Position numbers and translations under genes: made by a program. Positions 1 to 6,267 of a stretch of 15,024 nt of DNA are shown in pieces. The notes beneath the pieces were generated by a model. That model worked only from the letters and a program-made list of their open reading frames with translations. It ran no database searches and was not told the DNA's origin. Source of the DNA: Natronohydrobacter sp. (GTDB taxonomy: Bacteria; Pseudomonadota; Alphaproteobacteria; Rhodobacterales; Rhodobacteraceae); the NCBI GenBank assembly GCA_007116445.1, contig SKIM01000169.1, positions 1-15,024 of the forward strand. The letters run 5' to 3'. Within the stretch, counting starts at the first letter, position 1, and each line of letters starts with the position of its first letter.

Positions 1-512
1 CCTTCGCCCGGCGGGAAAATGTCGAAAATCCCGCCGCGAATAGCAAAATCACCCGGTTCGGTCACTGTGGGCGATTGCGAAAACCCCATGCGCACCAACC
101 AGTTTCGCAAGCCCCCTTCATCAACCCTGCGCCCTACCGTCGCGCGAAACGAGGCCGCCGCCACGATCTCGCGCGCGGGGATCCGTTGGGTCGCCGCTGA
201 AAGTGTGGTGAGCAGCACGAACTGACCTGGCACCCCATGCGCGAGGGCCGCAAGTGTTGCCATGCGATGCGACGCAATTTCCGCATTGGGCGAGACACGA
301 TCGTAGGGCAGACAATCCCAGGCCGGGAAGCGCAACACGGTCAGCCCCGGCTCAAAAAAAGCCAGCGCCTGCGCCATGGCTTCGAGCCGTTTGTCATCCC
401 GCGCGACATGGATCACGCTCGCACCCGATGTCTTGACCTCACGCGCCAGAAGCTGCGCGTCGAAACCTTCGGGCGCACCGCCAAGAAGAACCGTGGGATT
501 CAGCGCTTGCAT
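1..512 (-). CDS. mfd: Transcription-repair coupling factor Mfd, N-terminal part (partial, runs off left edge)
   Basis: Mfd displaces RNA polymerase stalled at DNA lesions and recruits UvrA for nucleotide excision repair. About 170 residues are present, beginning MQALNPTVLLGGAPEGFDAQ. The reading frame stays open to base 1. The UvrB-like N-terminal domain is recognisable from FPAWDCLPYDRVSPNAEIAS and from FAIRGGIFDIFPPGE, both characteristic of Mfd. The ATG lies at 510-512; AGGAG precedes it at good spacing, and an in-frame stop lies a few codons further upstream, so this start is firm. The helicase and RNA polymerase-interaction domains lie outside the window. The upstream neighbour on the same strand is the small membrane protein at 570-1100, 57 bases away, so cotranscription is possible. 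Identification rests on motif recognition; UvrB itself is less likely because of the adjacent sequence context. Confidence 0.93.
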   Translation of the reverse strand, partial: MQALNPTVLLGGAPEGFDAQLLAREVKTSGASVIHVARDDKRLEAMAQALAFFEPGLTVLRFPAWDCLPYDRVSPNAEIASHRMATLAALAHGVPGQFVLLTTLSAATQRIPAREIVAAASFRATVGRRVDEGGLRNWLVRMGFSQSPTVTEPGDFAIRGGIFDIFPPGE

Positions 513-569
513 ATGGGCAAAAGCTCCTGTTCGAAATTACACGCGTGCATTTTCAGCGATTCAAGGGAT

Positions 570-1100
570 TCAAAACCCTAGTACGGAACGCGAGATCACA
601 TGAAACATGCCCCAGACAGCAGTCAGGAAAATCACGACCACGCCCAGGGCCTGCACCCAGAACCGATGGGTCAGCAACGCCCGACACAGTCGCGCCCCTG
701 TCAGGTTTTCACGCTCGATCCGAAACGCCAGCCGCAGCGACATCAGGCGCACGATAGTCAGCGGCAGGATCAAAGCGAAAACTGCCTGAGCAAATTCGAC
801 GCCGTAGTGAAACGCCAACGCATAGATCGTTGTCAGCAAAGTGGTCATGAACGCCACGACCCAATGCCCTGCACGGCGCATCATCGTCAGTCGGCGCCGT
901 CCATGCACTTCGACGAGCGCCTGCAAATCCTGCATATCCTGCGGGTTGTTTCCCTTGCGCGCGCGCATGATCAGATCATAGGGCGCGCCAAGCACGAACT
1001 GACTGACCGAGGACCAATAAAGCGCAAGCACAATCCAGAACCAGACCGACGAGAATGATCGCATATCGATCAATCCGAAGATGTTTTCCAGAAACGTCAA
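570..1100 (-). CDS. Four-helix inner-membrane protein of the rhodobacterial 'component of SufBCD complex' family
   Basis: This 176-residue protein has about four hydrophobic segments: roughly residues 18-38, 78-99, 101-124 and 147-169. A charged loop with RARKGNN and GRRRLTMMRR lies between the first two, and the protein has no signal peptide. The N-terminal block IDMRSFSSVWFWIVLALYWS resembles a family often labelled 'component of SufBCD complex' in Rhodobacteraceae. I recall that name from annotation, not from experiment, and no suf gene is in this window. The start used is TTG at 1098-1100. An in-frame TAG lies a few codons upstream, and no ATG precedes the conserved block until Met13, so TTG (or a start at Met13) is forced. 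mfd follows on the same strand after 57 bases. The actual function is unknown. Confidence 0.8.
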   Translation of the reverse strand: MTFLENIFGLIDMRSFSSVWFWIVLALYWSSVSQFVLGAPYDLIMRARKGNNPQDMQDLQALVEVHGRRRLTMMRRAGHWVVAFMTTLLTTIYALAFHYGVEFAQAVFALILPLTIVRLMSLRLAFRIERENLTGARLCRALLTHRFWVQALGVVVIFLTAVWGMFHVISRSVLGF

Positions 1101-1209
1101 AATGCAGCCGCCATGCTATCCTCAAGTTGTCCTGCACTTCATGCAACGCCCTGCGCGCAGGCGCAAGCGTTCAAAACCCTGCAGGGGCGCTGTCCAGCCA
1201 GTAGGCACG

Positions 1210-1241
1210 TTGGCGCTATCATCCCATAGATTGCGCTAACG
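1210..1241. promoter_or_regulatory. Paired GCGCTA boxes upstream of gap, one matching the element in front of eda
   Basis: The 228-base region between the divergent membrane-protein gene and gap contains TTGGCGCTATCA (1210-1221) and ATTGCGCTAACG (1230-1241). Their GCGCTA cores start at 1213 and 1233, exactly 20 bases apart, which puts them on the same face of the helix. The second box read on the minus strand is CGTTAGCGCAAT. It matches CGTTAGCGCAAA at 8994-9005 upstream of eda in 11 of 12 positions. The shape (imperfect palindrome with GCGC centre) fits a GntR- or LacI-type operator. A central-carbon regulator such as CceR, described in Rhodobacter, is a reasonable candidate by inference. 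Confidence 0.45.
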
Positions 1242-1328
1242 ATCTCAAATTCCAAAGATTTACGTCTTTTTTTCGAGCCCCCCTTGGGGCTATACCGCAC
1301 AGACAGAGCGCGTCGGGGAGCTTTCATC

Positions 1329-2333
1329 ATGACCATCACCATCGGAATTAACGGATTTGGACGCATCGGACGCTGCACCTTGGCGCATATCGCCGAAAGC
1401 GCGCGCAATGATGTGGAAGTTGTCAAGATTAATGCAACTGGCCCGATCGAAACCAACGCCCATTTGCTGAAATACGACTCGGTTCATGGCCGCTTTCCCG
1501 GCACGATCCGGGTCGAAGATGACAAAATCGATCTGGGCCGCGGTCCGATCAAGGTCATGTCGACATATGACCCGCAGGAACTCGATTGGGAAGGCGTTGA
1601 TGTCGTGCTGGAATGTACGGGCAAATTCAACGACCGCGACAAGGCGGCTGTCCACCTGACGCGCGGTGCCTCCCGGGTGTTGGTTTCGGCGCCGGCGAAA
1701 AATGCGGATGCAACAATCGTCTATGGGGTGAACCATCGCAGCCTGCGCGCGGATCATCTGGTCGTCTCGAATGGTTCCTGCACGACGAATTGTCTCGCGC
1801 CCCTCGCGAAGGTGCTCAATGACACGATCGGCATCGAGTCGGGCGTCATGACCACTGTGCACAGTTATACTGGCGACCAGCCCACATTGGACCGCCGCCA
1901 CAAGGATCTCTACCGCGCACGTGCAGCCGCAATGGCGATGATCCCCACCTCGACAGGGGCTGCCAAAGCCCTGGGCGATGTTCTGCCGGAACTGGCAGGA
2001 AAGCTGGATGGGACTGCTTTGCGTGTGCCCACGCCCAATGTCAGCGCAGTCGATCTGACTTTCTATGCAGGTCGGGATGTGACGGCGGAGGATGTGAACG
2101 AAATCATGCGCGAAGCTGCCAGCGGTGCCATGGGAGCTGTGCTGGCTTTTGATCCCGAGCCCAAGGTCTCGATCGATTTCAACCACACGCAGCATAGCTC
2201 GATCTTTGCGCCGGATCAGACGAAAGTCGTGGGCAAGCGGCTTGTGCGCGTGCTGGCTTGGTACGATAATGAATGGGGCTTTTCATGCCGGATGGCTGAT
2301 GTGGCCGGAGCGATGGGCCGATTGATTCACTGA
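1329..2333 (+). CDS. gap: Type I glyceraldehyde-3-phosphate dehydrogenase
   Basis: This enzyme oxidises glyceraldehyde 3-phosphate to 1,3-bisphosphoglycerate with NAD(P), in glycolysis, the lower Entner-Doudoroff route and gluconeogenesis, in the cytosol. The protein has 334 residues, normal for the family. It carries the Rossmann motif NGFGRIGR (8-15), the catalytic SNGSCTTNC with Cys151, the partner His178 in TTVHSYTGDQ, the STGAAKA phosphate-site stretch and the C-terminal WYDNEWGFSCRM. I chose the ATG at 1329 over the longer frame from 1284 because GGGGAG lies just upstream and the conserved N-terminus begins there. An unusual point is that the residue after Ile34-Asn35, normally the Asp that fixes the adenosine ribose of NAD, is Ala36; this suggests relaxed cofactor preference. 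The gene stands alone, with GCGCTA boxes upstream. An erythrose-4-phosphate dehydrogenase role is less likely. Confidence 0.95.
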   Translation: MTITIGINGFGRIGRCTLAHIAESARNDVEVVKINATGPIETNAHLLKYDSVHGRFPGTIRVEDDKIDLGRGPIKVMSTYDPQELDWEGVDVVLECTGKFNDRDKAAVHLTRGASRVLVSAPAKNADATIVYGVNHRSLRADHLVVSNGSCTTNCLAPLAKVLNDTIGIESGVMTTVHSYTGDQPTLDRRHKDLYRARAAAMAMIPTSTGAAKALGDVLPELAGKLDGTALRVPTPNVSAVDLTFYAGRDVTAEDVNEIMREAASGAMGAVLAFDPEPKVSIDFNHTQHSSIFAPDQTKVVGKRLVRVLAWYDNEWGFSCRMADVAGAMGRLIH

Positions 2334-2420
2334 TGCGCTGAAACTGCAGTAAGCATCCTGAACCTAAACTTCCTGGGCAATACTGTTTAGCAAACAATGG
2401 GCTGCGCAAAGCCTCATGGC

Positions 2421-2435
2421 GTAGCGCAGCGCTAC
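2421..2435. repeat. Perfect 7-base inverted repeat around a single A
   Basis: GTAGCGC-A-GCGCTAC is a perfect palindrome apart from the central base. GCTGCGC at 2401-2407 can also pair with GCGCAGC at 2424-2430, so two alternative hairpins compete. It lies about 70 bases after the gap stop and no T-run follows. It may be a protein site or part of a T-less transcription terminator. Confidence 0.5.
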
Positions 2436-2454
2436 TTCTTCTTCCACCGCGTCA

Positions 2455-2489
2455 AACGCGTTTGCGATCCATTGGGTCGCAAACGCGTT
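2455..2489. repeat. Perfect 13-base inverted repeat downstream of gap
   Basis: AACGCGTTTGCGA (2455-2467) and TCGCAAACGCGTT (2477-2489) are exact reverse complements separated by 9 bases. The stem would be strong in RNA from either strand. No run of T follows on either side, so it is not a classical intrinsic terminator. It could still end or stabilise the gap transcript, or be a DNA-binding site. Confidence 0.7.
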
Positions 2490-2673
2490 CTTCAGTTTGT
2501 GCAACGACGCAAAACTTCGCTGCACCCGTTGTTCGGGCCATGTTGCGCTTGCGTGTCCCGTGGTCGCGCAGCTCCGCATTCTTCCAGACATCGGGGGTCC
2601 GAAATGCGATAGGGCTCGGCGGTTGATGGCGCTGTCCCTGCCTCAACGTCTCCGTCCTGAGACTTGCGTAACC

Positions 2674-2702
2674 AAAAAAGCCACGCCTGTTCCGGGCGCG
2701 GC
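2674..2702 (-). terminator. Intrinsic terminator of rpmG
   Basis: Read on the minus strand, GCCGCGCC and GGCGTGGC form an 8-base stem (one G-U pair) around a 7-base loop, followed directly by six T. It starts about 25 bases after the rpmG stop codon, the expected place. Confidence 0.8.
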
Positions 2703-2727
2703 TCTCATTAAGTCAAATTGTGCGAGA

Positions 2728-2895
2728 TTACTTGATCTTGCCTTCTTTGTATTCGACATGCTTGCGCACCACAGGGTCGTATTTCTTGATCGAGAATTTC
2801 TCGGTCATGGTGCGAGCGTTTTTCTTGGTGACGTAGAAATGCCCGGTCCCTGCGGTCGAGTTCAGACGGATCTTGATTGTGGTTGGCTTGGCCAT
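2728..2895 (-). CDS. rpmG: 50S ribosomal protein L33
   Basis: L33 is a small basic protein of the large ribosomal subunit, near the tRNA exit site. The frame encodes 55 residues beginning MAKPTTIKIRLNSTAGTGHF and ending HVEYKEGKIK. The family features YVTKKN (about 22-27) and the C-terminal KKYDPVVRKHVEYKE are present, and the length is normal. The four zinc-binding Cys of the other L33 type are absent, so this is the zinc-independent (C-minus) form. AGGAGA sits just upstream of the ATG. The gene has its own promoter (2960-2987) and terminator (2674-2702), so it is probably a single-gene unit in spite of the same-strand sugar transferase upstream. Confidence 0.97.
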   Translation of the reverse strand: MAKPTTIKIRLNSTAGTGHFYVTKKNARTMTEKFSIKKYDPVVRKHVEYKEGKIK

Positions 2896-2959
2896 GGGTG
2901 TATCTCCTGAACCGGACGTCGAAAAGCCGCGCCCGATACGCGTGAAATCTTGATGCTGC

Positions 2960-2987
2960 CTTCTACGCGCCTGCCTATGGTTGTCAA
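2960..2987 (-). promoter_or_regulatory. Probable housekeeping promoter of rpmG
   Basis: On the minus strand a perfect TTGACA (-35, 2982-2987) is followed after 16 bases by TAGAAG (-10, 2960-2965). Initiation would give a leader of roughly 58 bases before the rpmG ATG. The -10 box is a weak match, but alphaproteobacterial promoters often depend mainly on the -35. Confidence 0.6.
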
Positions 2988-3010
2988 CCGCTCACGATAC
3001 AAAAACTGCG

Positions 3011-4525
3011 TCAGACTGCATTTTCACCGCGTAAAACTGTCGGAAGCGTGAGAGCAAGGATGCGCAGATCGAACCCAATCGACCAGCGATCGATATATTC
3101 CAGATCCAGCGCGACGCGGCGGCGTATCTCATCGGGCCGCTGGACAGGTCCGCGAAGGCCGTTTACTTGCGCCCAACCGGTCATGCCCGGTTTGACCCTG
3201 TGGCGGGCACTGTAGCTGCGCACGACATTGGCGAATTCCATCTCGCGGCTGCGTGCGCCGACAACATGCGGGCGCGGTCCGACAAGCGACATGTCGCCTT
3301 CCAGAACATTGAACAATTGAGGCAACTCATCGAGTGATGTCTTGCGCAACCATGCTCCGACACGCGTGACGCGAGAGTCGCCTGCCGTGACCGGGACGAC
3401 AGCACCATGGTCCGCTTTATCGACATGCAGGCTGCGAAATTTCCAGACGCGGAAAGGACGCGCCGCATAACCTTCGCGGGCTTGCCGGAAAAATACAGGC
3501 CCCGGGCTGTCAAGCCGGAGCGCAAGCGCGATCAACGCCATGATGGGCGCGAGCAGCACCAGAAGCACCGCGGCACCGATCAGATCGAAGCTGCGCTTGA
3601 GCAGCGCATCCCGCGCGCGAAGCGGACGGTCGAACAGGTCGAGCAATGCCACATCGCCAAGCCAGCTGTAGGTTCGCGGTCGAAATACAAGTCCTGTATG
3701 GACTGGCGCCAGACGAATATCGACTGGAATTTCCCACAGAATCGAGAGCACCTGGCTGATGCGCTTTTCTGCACTCGGCGGGAGCGTCACAATGATAAGG
3801 TCGAACGGGGTGCGCTGAAGAAGGGCCGGGATGTCGACGATGCGCCCGAGTTTGGCCACCCCGTGTTGCACATGCGGCGAACGTGCTGTTTCGCGGTCGT
3901 CGAAGAGTCCGAGCACATGAACGCCTTCGCGTCGCAGTTGCGAGAGACGAACAAGCGTGTCCTCCGCTTCACGCCCGCCACCTGCGACAACCACCCGCTG
4001 GCTGATGAAGCCCTGCTTGATCAGGCTTTGGCTACGCGAACTGATGAAGGCACGCCAGAGTATCGAGATTGCTGCAGCAGGCAGCAGGCCGGTTGCGGCG
4101 TTTGCTGTTGCCGTTGGCCCCAGTGCCGCATAGATCGGTCCCAGAAGCAGCGGCAGGATGATCAGCCACAAGCGCAATCCGTTTCGCGCATGCGCCTTGC
4201 CGGTCACCGAGCGATGCGCCAGCGAACCGGCCCCTGATGGCGTGAGCGCATGCCACAAGAGCACGACCGCAGCAGCGCCAAGAAACCATGCGCCGCCGGT
4301 GAGCAGTGGCAGATGATGCAGCCCATTGATAATGCCCGCGCCAGCTAGACTGACTGCAACCAGTCCGGTGTCGATGCCACGCACCAATTGCCGGAAGGTC
4401 GCCGGGGTGACATGTAACCGCATCCGGGGCGCATAGGCTTCAATTGCCGGAGTGCTAAAACTGGGCGGAAAGGGTCGCATGCGGGTCCAGTCTATGCTGA
4501 CATACCCTTCTTGTCCCATGTTCAC
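3011..4525 (-). CDS. Polyprenyl-phosphate sugar-1-phosphate transferase (exopolysaccharide/glycan initiating enzyme)
   Basis: Enzymes of this type (WcaJ/WbaP/ExoY class) transfer a hexose-1-phosphate from a nucleotide sugar to undecaprenyl phosphate at the inner membrane, the first step of many surface polysaccharides. The 504-residue protein has hydrophobic segments near 52-69, 76-94, 118-138 and 143-158. A nucleotide-binding-like domain (about 175-290, beginning RVVVAGGGREAEDTL) follows, then the bacterial sugar transferase domain (about 308-500). The latter has KRSFDLIGAAVLLVLLAPIM, PVFFRQAREG, KFRSL, the catalytic Asp399-Glu400 in SLDELPQLFNVL, SLVGPRPH and KPGMTGWAQVNGLRG. No other polysaccharide genes are nearby, so substrate and product are unknown. 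The start is uncertain: GTG at 4523-4525 or ATG two codons later, neither with a clear ribosome binding site. It begins 22 bases after the end of rnpB. Confidence 0.9.
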   Translation of the reverse strand: MNMGQEGYVSIDWTRMRPFPPSFSTPAIEAYAPRMRLHVTPATFRQLVRGIDTGLVAVSLAGAGIINGLHHLPLLTGGAWFLGAAAVVLLWHALTPSGAGSLAHRSVTGKAHARNGLRLWLIILPLLLGPIYAALGPTATANAATGLLPAAAISILWRAFISSRSQSLIKQGFISQRVVVAGGGREAEDTLVRLSQLRREGVHVLGLFDDRETARSPHVQHGVAKLGRIVDIPALLQRTPFDLIIVTLPPSAEKRISQVLSILWEIPVDIRLAPVHTGLVFRPRTYSWLGDVALLDLFDRPLRARDALLKRSFDLIGAAVLLVLLAPIMALIALALRLDSPGPVFFRQAREGYAARPFRVWKFRSLHVDKADHGAVVPVTAGDSRVTRVGAWLRKTSLDELPQLFNVLEGDMSLVGPRPHVVGARSREMEFANVVRSYSARHRVKPGMTGWAQVNGLRGPVQRPDEIRRRVALDLEYIDRWSIGFDLRILALTLPTVLRGENAV

Positions 4526-4547
4526 TTTAACAAATGCTGAAATCAGC

Positions 4548-4956
4548 GCGATGCGGAAGGTCTGTAAGCCGGGTTCTGTCCTGATCGCACCAAAGCACTA
4601 TCAGGGATGACCATTCATCTGGCCCGGCGCTCGCGCGCAGGGTCTAGCTGCCAACCCGGACTTCGGGCTGAGGCGGCCCTGCGGGGATATCCGGTCAAGA
4701 CCGGATCAGCGCCCGCGCGAAGTCCCTATTCGGCATTGCTCCGGGTGGGGCTTGCCATGCCGGTCCGGTTGCCCGTCCCGCGGTGGGCTCTTACCCCACC
4801 GTTTCACCCTTGCCATGCGTGCATGGTGGTTTGTTTTCTGTGGCGCTTTCCCTTGGGTTGCCCCAGCCGGGCGTTACCCGGCACCCTTGCCTCATGGAGC
4901 CCGGACTTTCCTCGCGCCCATATCTGGGCACGCGGTCATCCGACCTTCCGCATCGC
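4548..4956 (-). ncRNA. rnpB: RNase P RNA (bacterial class A)
   Basis: This is the catalytic RNA that removes 5' leaders from precursor tRNAs. The minus strand contains the conserved GAGGAAAGTCCGGGCTCC (complement of 4896-4913) near the 5' end and ACAGAACCCGGCTTACAGA (within 4559-4579) near the 3' end. The two ends form a perfect 15-base P1 helix: GCGATGCGGAAGGTC (complement of 4942-4956) pairs with GACCTTCCGCATCGC (complement of 4548-4562). The resulting length of about 409 is typical. The ends given are those of P1; true ends may differ by a few bases. A promoter at 4963-4990 places initiation at the P1 edge. The sugar transferase gene follows at once on the same strand, and the DUF2235 gene diverges. 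Confidence 0.96.
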
Positions 4957-4962
4957 CGCACG

Positions 4963-4990
4963 GTGTAGGGCGCGCCCGCGCGTGACGCAA
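4963..4990 (-). promoter_or_regulatory. Probable promoter of rnpB
   Basis: On the minus strand, TTGCGT (-35, 4985-4990) and CTACAC (-10, 4963-4968) are 16 bases apart. Initiation about 7 bases beyond the -10 falls at 4956-4957, exactly where the P1 helix of rnpB begins, which supports the assignment. The -35 overlaps that of the divergent promoter. Confidence 0.55.
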
Positions 4991-5010
4991 GCCTCGTTTT
5001 TTGCTAGACT
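4982..5010 (+). promoter_or_regulatory. Probable promoter of the DUF2235 gene
   Basis: GTGACG (-35-like, 4982-4987) and TAGACT (-10-like, 5005-5010) are 17 bases apart. The leader to the ATG at 5037 would be about 20 bases and contains the ribosome binding site. The -35 hexamer overlaps the opposing rnpB -35 at 4985-4990. Confidence 0.45.
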
Positions 5011-5036
5011 GAGTGAGATTGGCAGGGAGACAGCCG

Positions 5037-6209
5037 ATGACAAAGACGATCATTCTGCTCTTTGACGGCACAGCCAACACGGTGAAGGCGAATCGCAGCA
5101 ATATCCTGCGGCTTTACGGCTGCCTGGAGAAGTCGGACGGCCAACTGGTCTGGTACAGTCCCGGTGTCGGCACATTCGGGGGCGAAGGCACGCTCTTTTA
5201 TTGGCGGGCGCGCTTGCGCGAAGCATTTGACCGCGCGACCGGATGGGGGTTGGATGCCAATGTCAAACAGGCCTATCGCTTTCTCGTGCAGAATTACGAT
5301 GACGGCAAACGCGACGGTGTGCGCGTGCAGGAGCGGGATCGCGTCATCCTGTTCGGCTTTTCGCGCGGGGCCTACACGGCGCGGGTGCTGGCGGGGTTTC
5401 TCAATGCCTTCGGGCTTATGGAAGCGCGTCACCTGAACCTGCTGGACCAGGCCTATCGCGCCTACAAGGGCGTGGCCGAGACGCCCGATGCCCCCGGCGA
5501 CTGGGCGGAGATGGATCTGTGGTATCGGGTGCTGCGCCCGCGACTGGTCCCGATTGATTGTCTGGGGCTGTTCGATACGGTCAGTTCGGTGTTTGAATGG
5601 GGCCAGAACGGCCCGCGGTTCCGGGCCCATGCCAATACCAGCCGCAACCCTTCCGTCGCCGCCGTGCGTCATGCCGTGGCGCTTGATGAGCGGCGCGCGC
5701 TTTATCAACCGCTCCGTTGGCCGCGCGGTCAGCTCTGCTATGGCAACCGTTTCAAGCGTGGGAAACCGCGTCCGCAAGATACGCGCGAGCTTTGGTTTGC
5801 CGGGGTTCATGCCGATGTCGGCGGCGGCTACCCTGAAAGGCATGCAGGGCTGGGCAAGGTCGCGCTGAACTGGATGATCGACGAAACTCGCACGCTGGGG
5901 GTGCAGTATCGCGAAACCACAGTGAAACGCCTGGTCTTGGGACGCCTTGGAGATGAGGCGCATCCGCGCTATGTGCCGCCCGACCCGATGGCGCCCGCCC
6001 AAGACTCGCTCAATTTCTTCTGGCGGCTGACAGGTCTGTTCCCGCGCCTGCGTCCCGGCACGCTCTGGCCGATCGGGCTGTATCTGCCACTGTGGCGGCG
6101 CAGGCAAGTTGGCGCAGAAGATCCTGTGCATATCTCCGTGAGCGACAGGCAGGCGAAACCGCGGCGTGCCTCGCCCAATCTGCCACCAGAGCCGAACTAT
6201 CAGGACTGA
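5037..6209 (+). CDS. DUF2235 domain alpha/beta hydrolase (Tle1-like fold), substrate unknown
   Basis: The 390-residue protein opens with TIILLFDGTANT, the usual DUF2235 start. It contains a GxSxG nucleophile motif GFSRGAY with Ser109, a candidate Asp180 in LFDTVSSVFEWG, and a candidate His258 in WFAGVHADVGGGY. These are the three catalytic elements of the family, which includes the type VI secretion phospholipase Tle1. No signal peptide, membrane segment or secretion-system gene is present here, so a cytosolic lipase or esterase role is inferred, not an effector role. The ATG at 5037 follows AGGGAGA at good spacing; a GTG eight codons earlier is possible but has no such site. The C-terminal 40 residues are rich in Arg and Pro and are not recognised. 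The gene diverges from rnpB and is followed after 58 bases by surE. Confidence 0.88.
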   Translation: MTKTIILLFDGTANTVKANRSNILRLYGCLEKSDGQLVWYSPGVGTFGGEGTLFYWRARLREAFDRATGWGLDANVKQAYRFLVQNYDDGKRDGVRVQERDRVILFGFSRGAYTARVLAGFLNAFGLMEARHLNLLDQAYRAYKGVAETPDAPGDWAEMDLWYRVLRPRLVPIDCLGLFDTVSSVFEWGQNGPRFRAHANTSRNPSVAAVRHAVALDERRALYQPLRWPRGQLCYGNRFKRGKPRPQDTRELWFAGVHADVGGGYPERHAGLGKVALNWMIDETRTLGVQYRETTVKRLVLGRLGDEAHPRYVPPDPMAPAQDSLNFFWRLTGLFPRLRPGTLWPIGLYLPLWRRRQVGAEDPVHISVSDRQAKPRRASPNLPPEPNYQD

Positions 6210-6267
6210 GCCCCTTGCCCGCCCCATGAGGCTGCTCTAAGCAGGGCGCAGGGTCAAAGGGGACTTT

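Larger units (their letters stand above)
2334..2727. other. Convergent intergenic region between gap and rpmG, no convincing gene
   Basis: About 390 bases separate the two convergent stop codons. Short open frames exist on both strands, but none has a ribosome binding site or recognisable sequence. What the stretch holds is a set of inverted repeats near 2401-2489 and the rpmG terminator at 2674-2702. No tRNA fold was found by eye. Confidence 0.6.

Noticed and set aside
1267..1291. AGCCCC/GGGGCT hairpin next to seven T before gap
   Set aside because: The T-run lies before the hairpin on the plus strand and reads as A-run on the minus strand, so it is not a terminator in either direction.
1290..2195. 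301-codon minus-strand frame
   Set aside because: Antisense shadow of gap, with no recognisable motif.
2364..2646. Small frames on both strands between gap and rpmG
   Set aside because: No ribosome binding site, no known motif, and the internal peptide repetition arises from the inverted repeat.
3407..4237. 276-codon plus-strand frame
   Set aside because: Antisense shadow of the sugar transferase; His/Arg/Gln-rich low-sense translation.
4607..5065. 152-codon plus-strand frame and shorter ones beside it
   Set aside because: They cover rnpB in antisense; the RNA gene explains the sequence.
5004..6227. 407-codon open frame on the minus strand
   Set aside because: It lies antisense to the DUF2235 gene, which has clear motifs and a ribosome binding site; the frame is open because of GC-rich codon bias.
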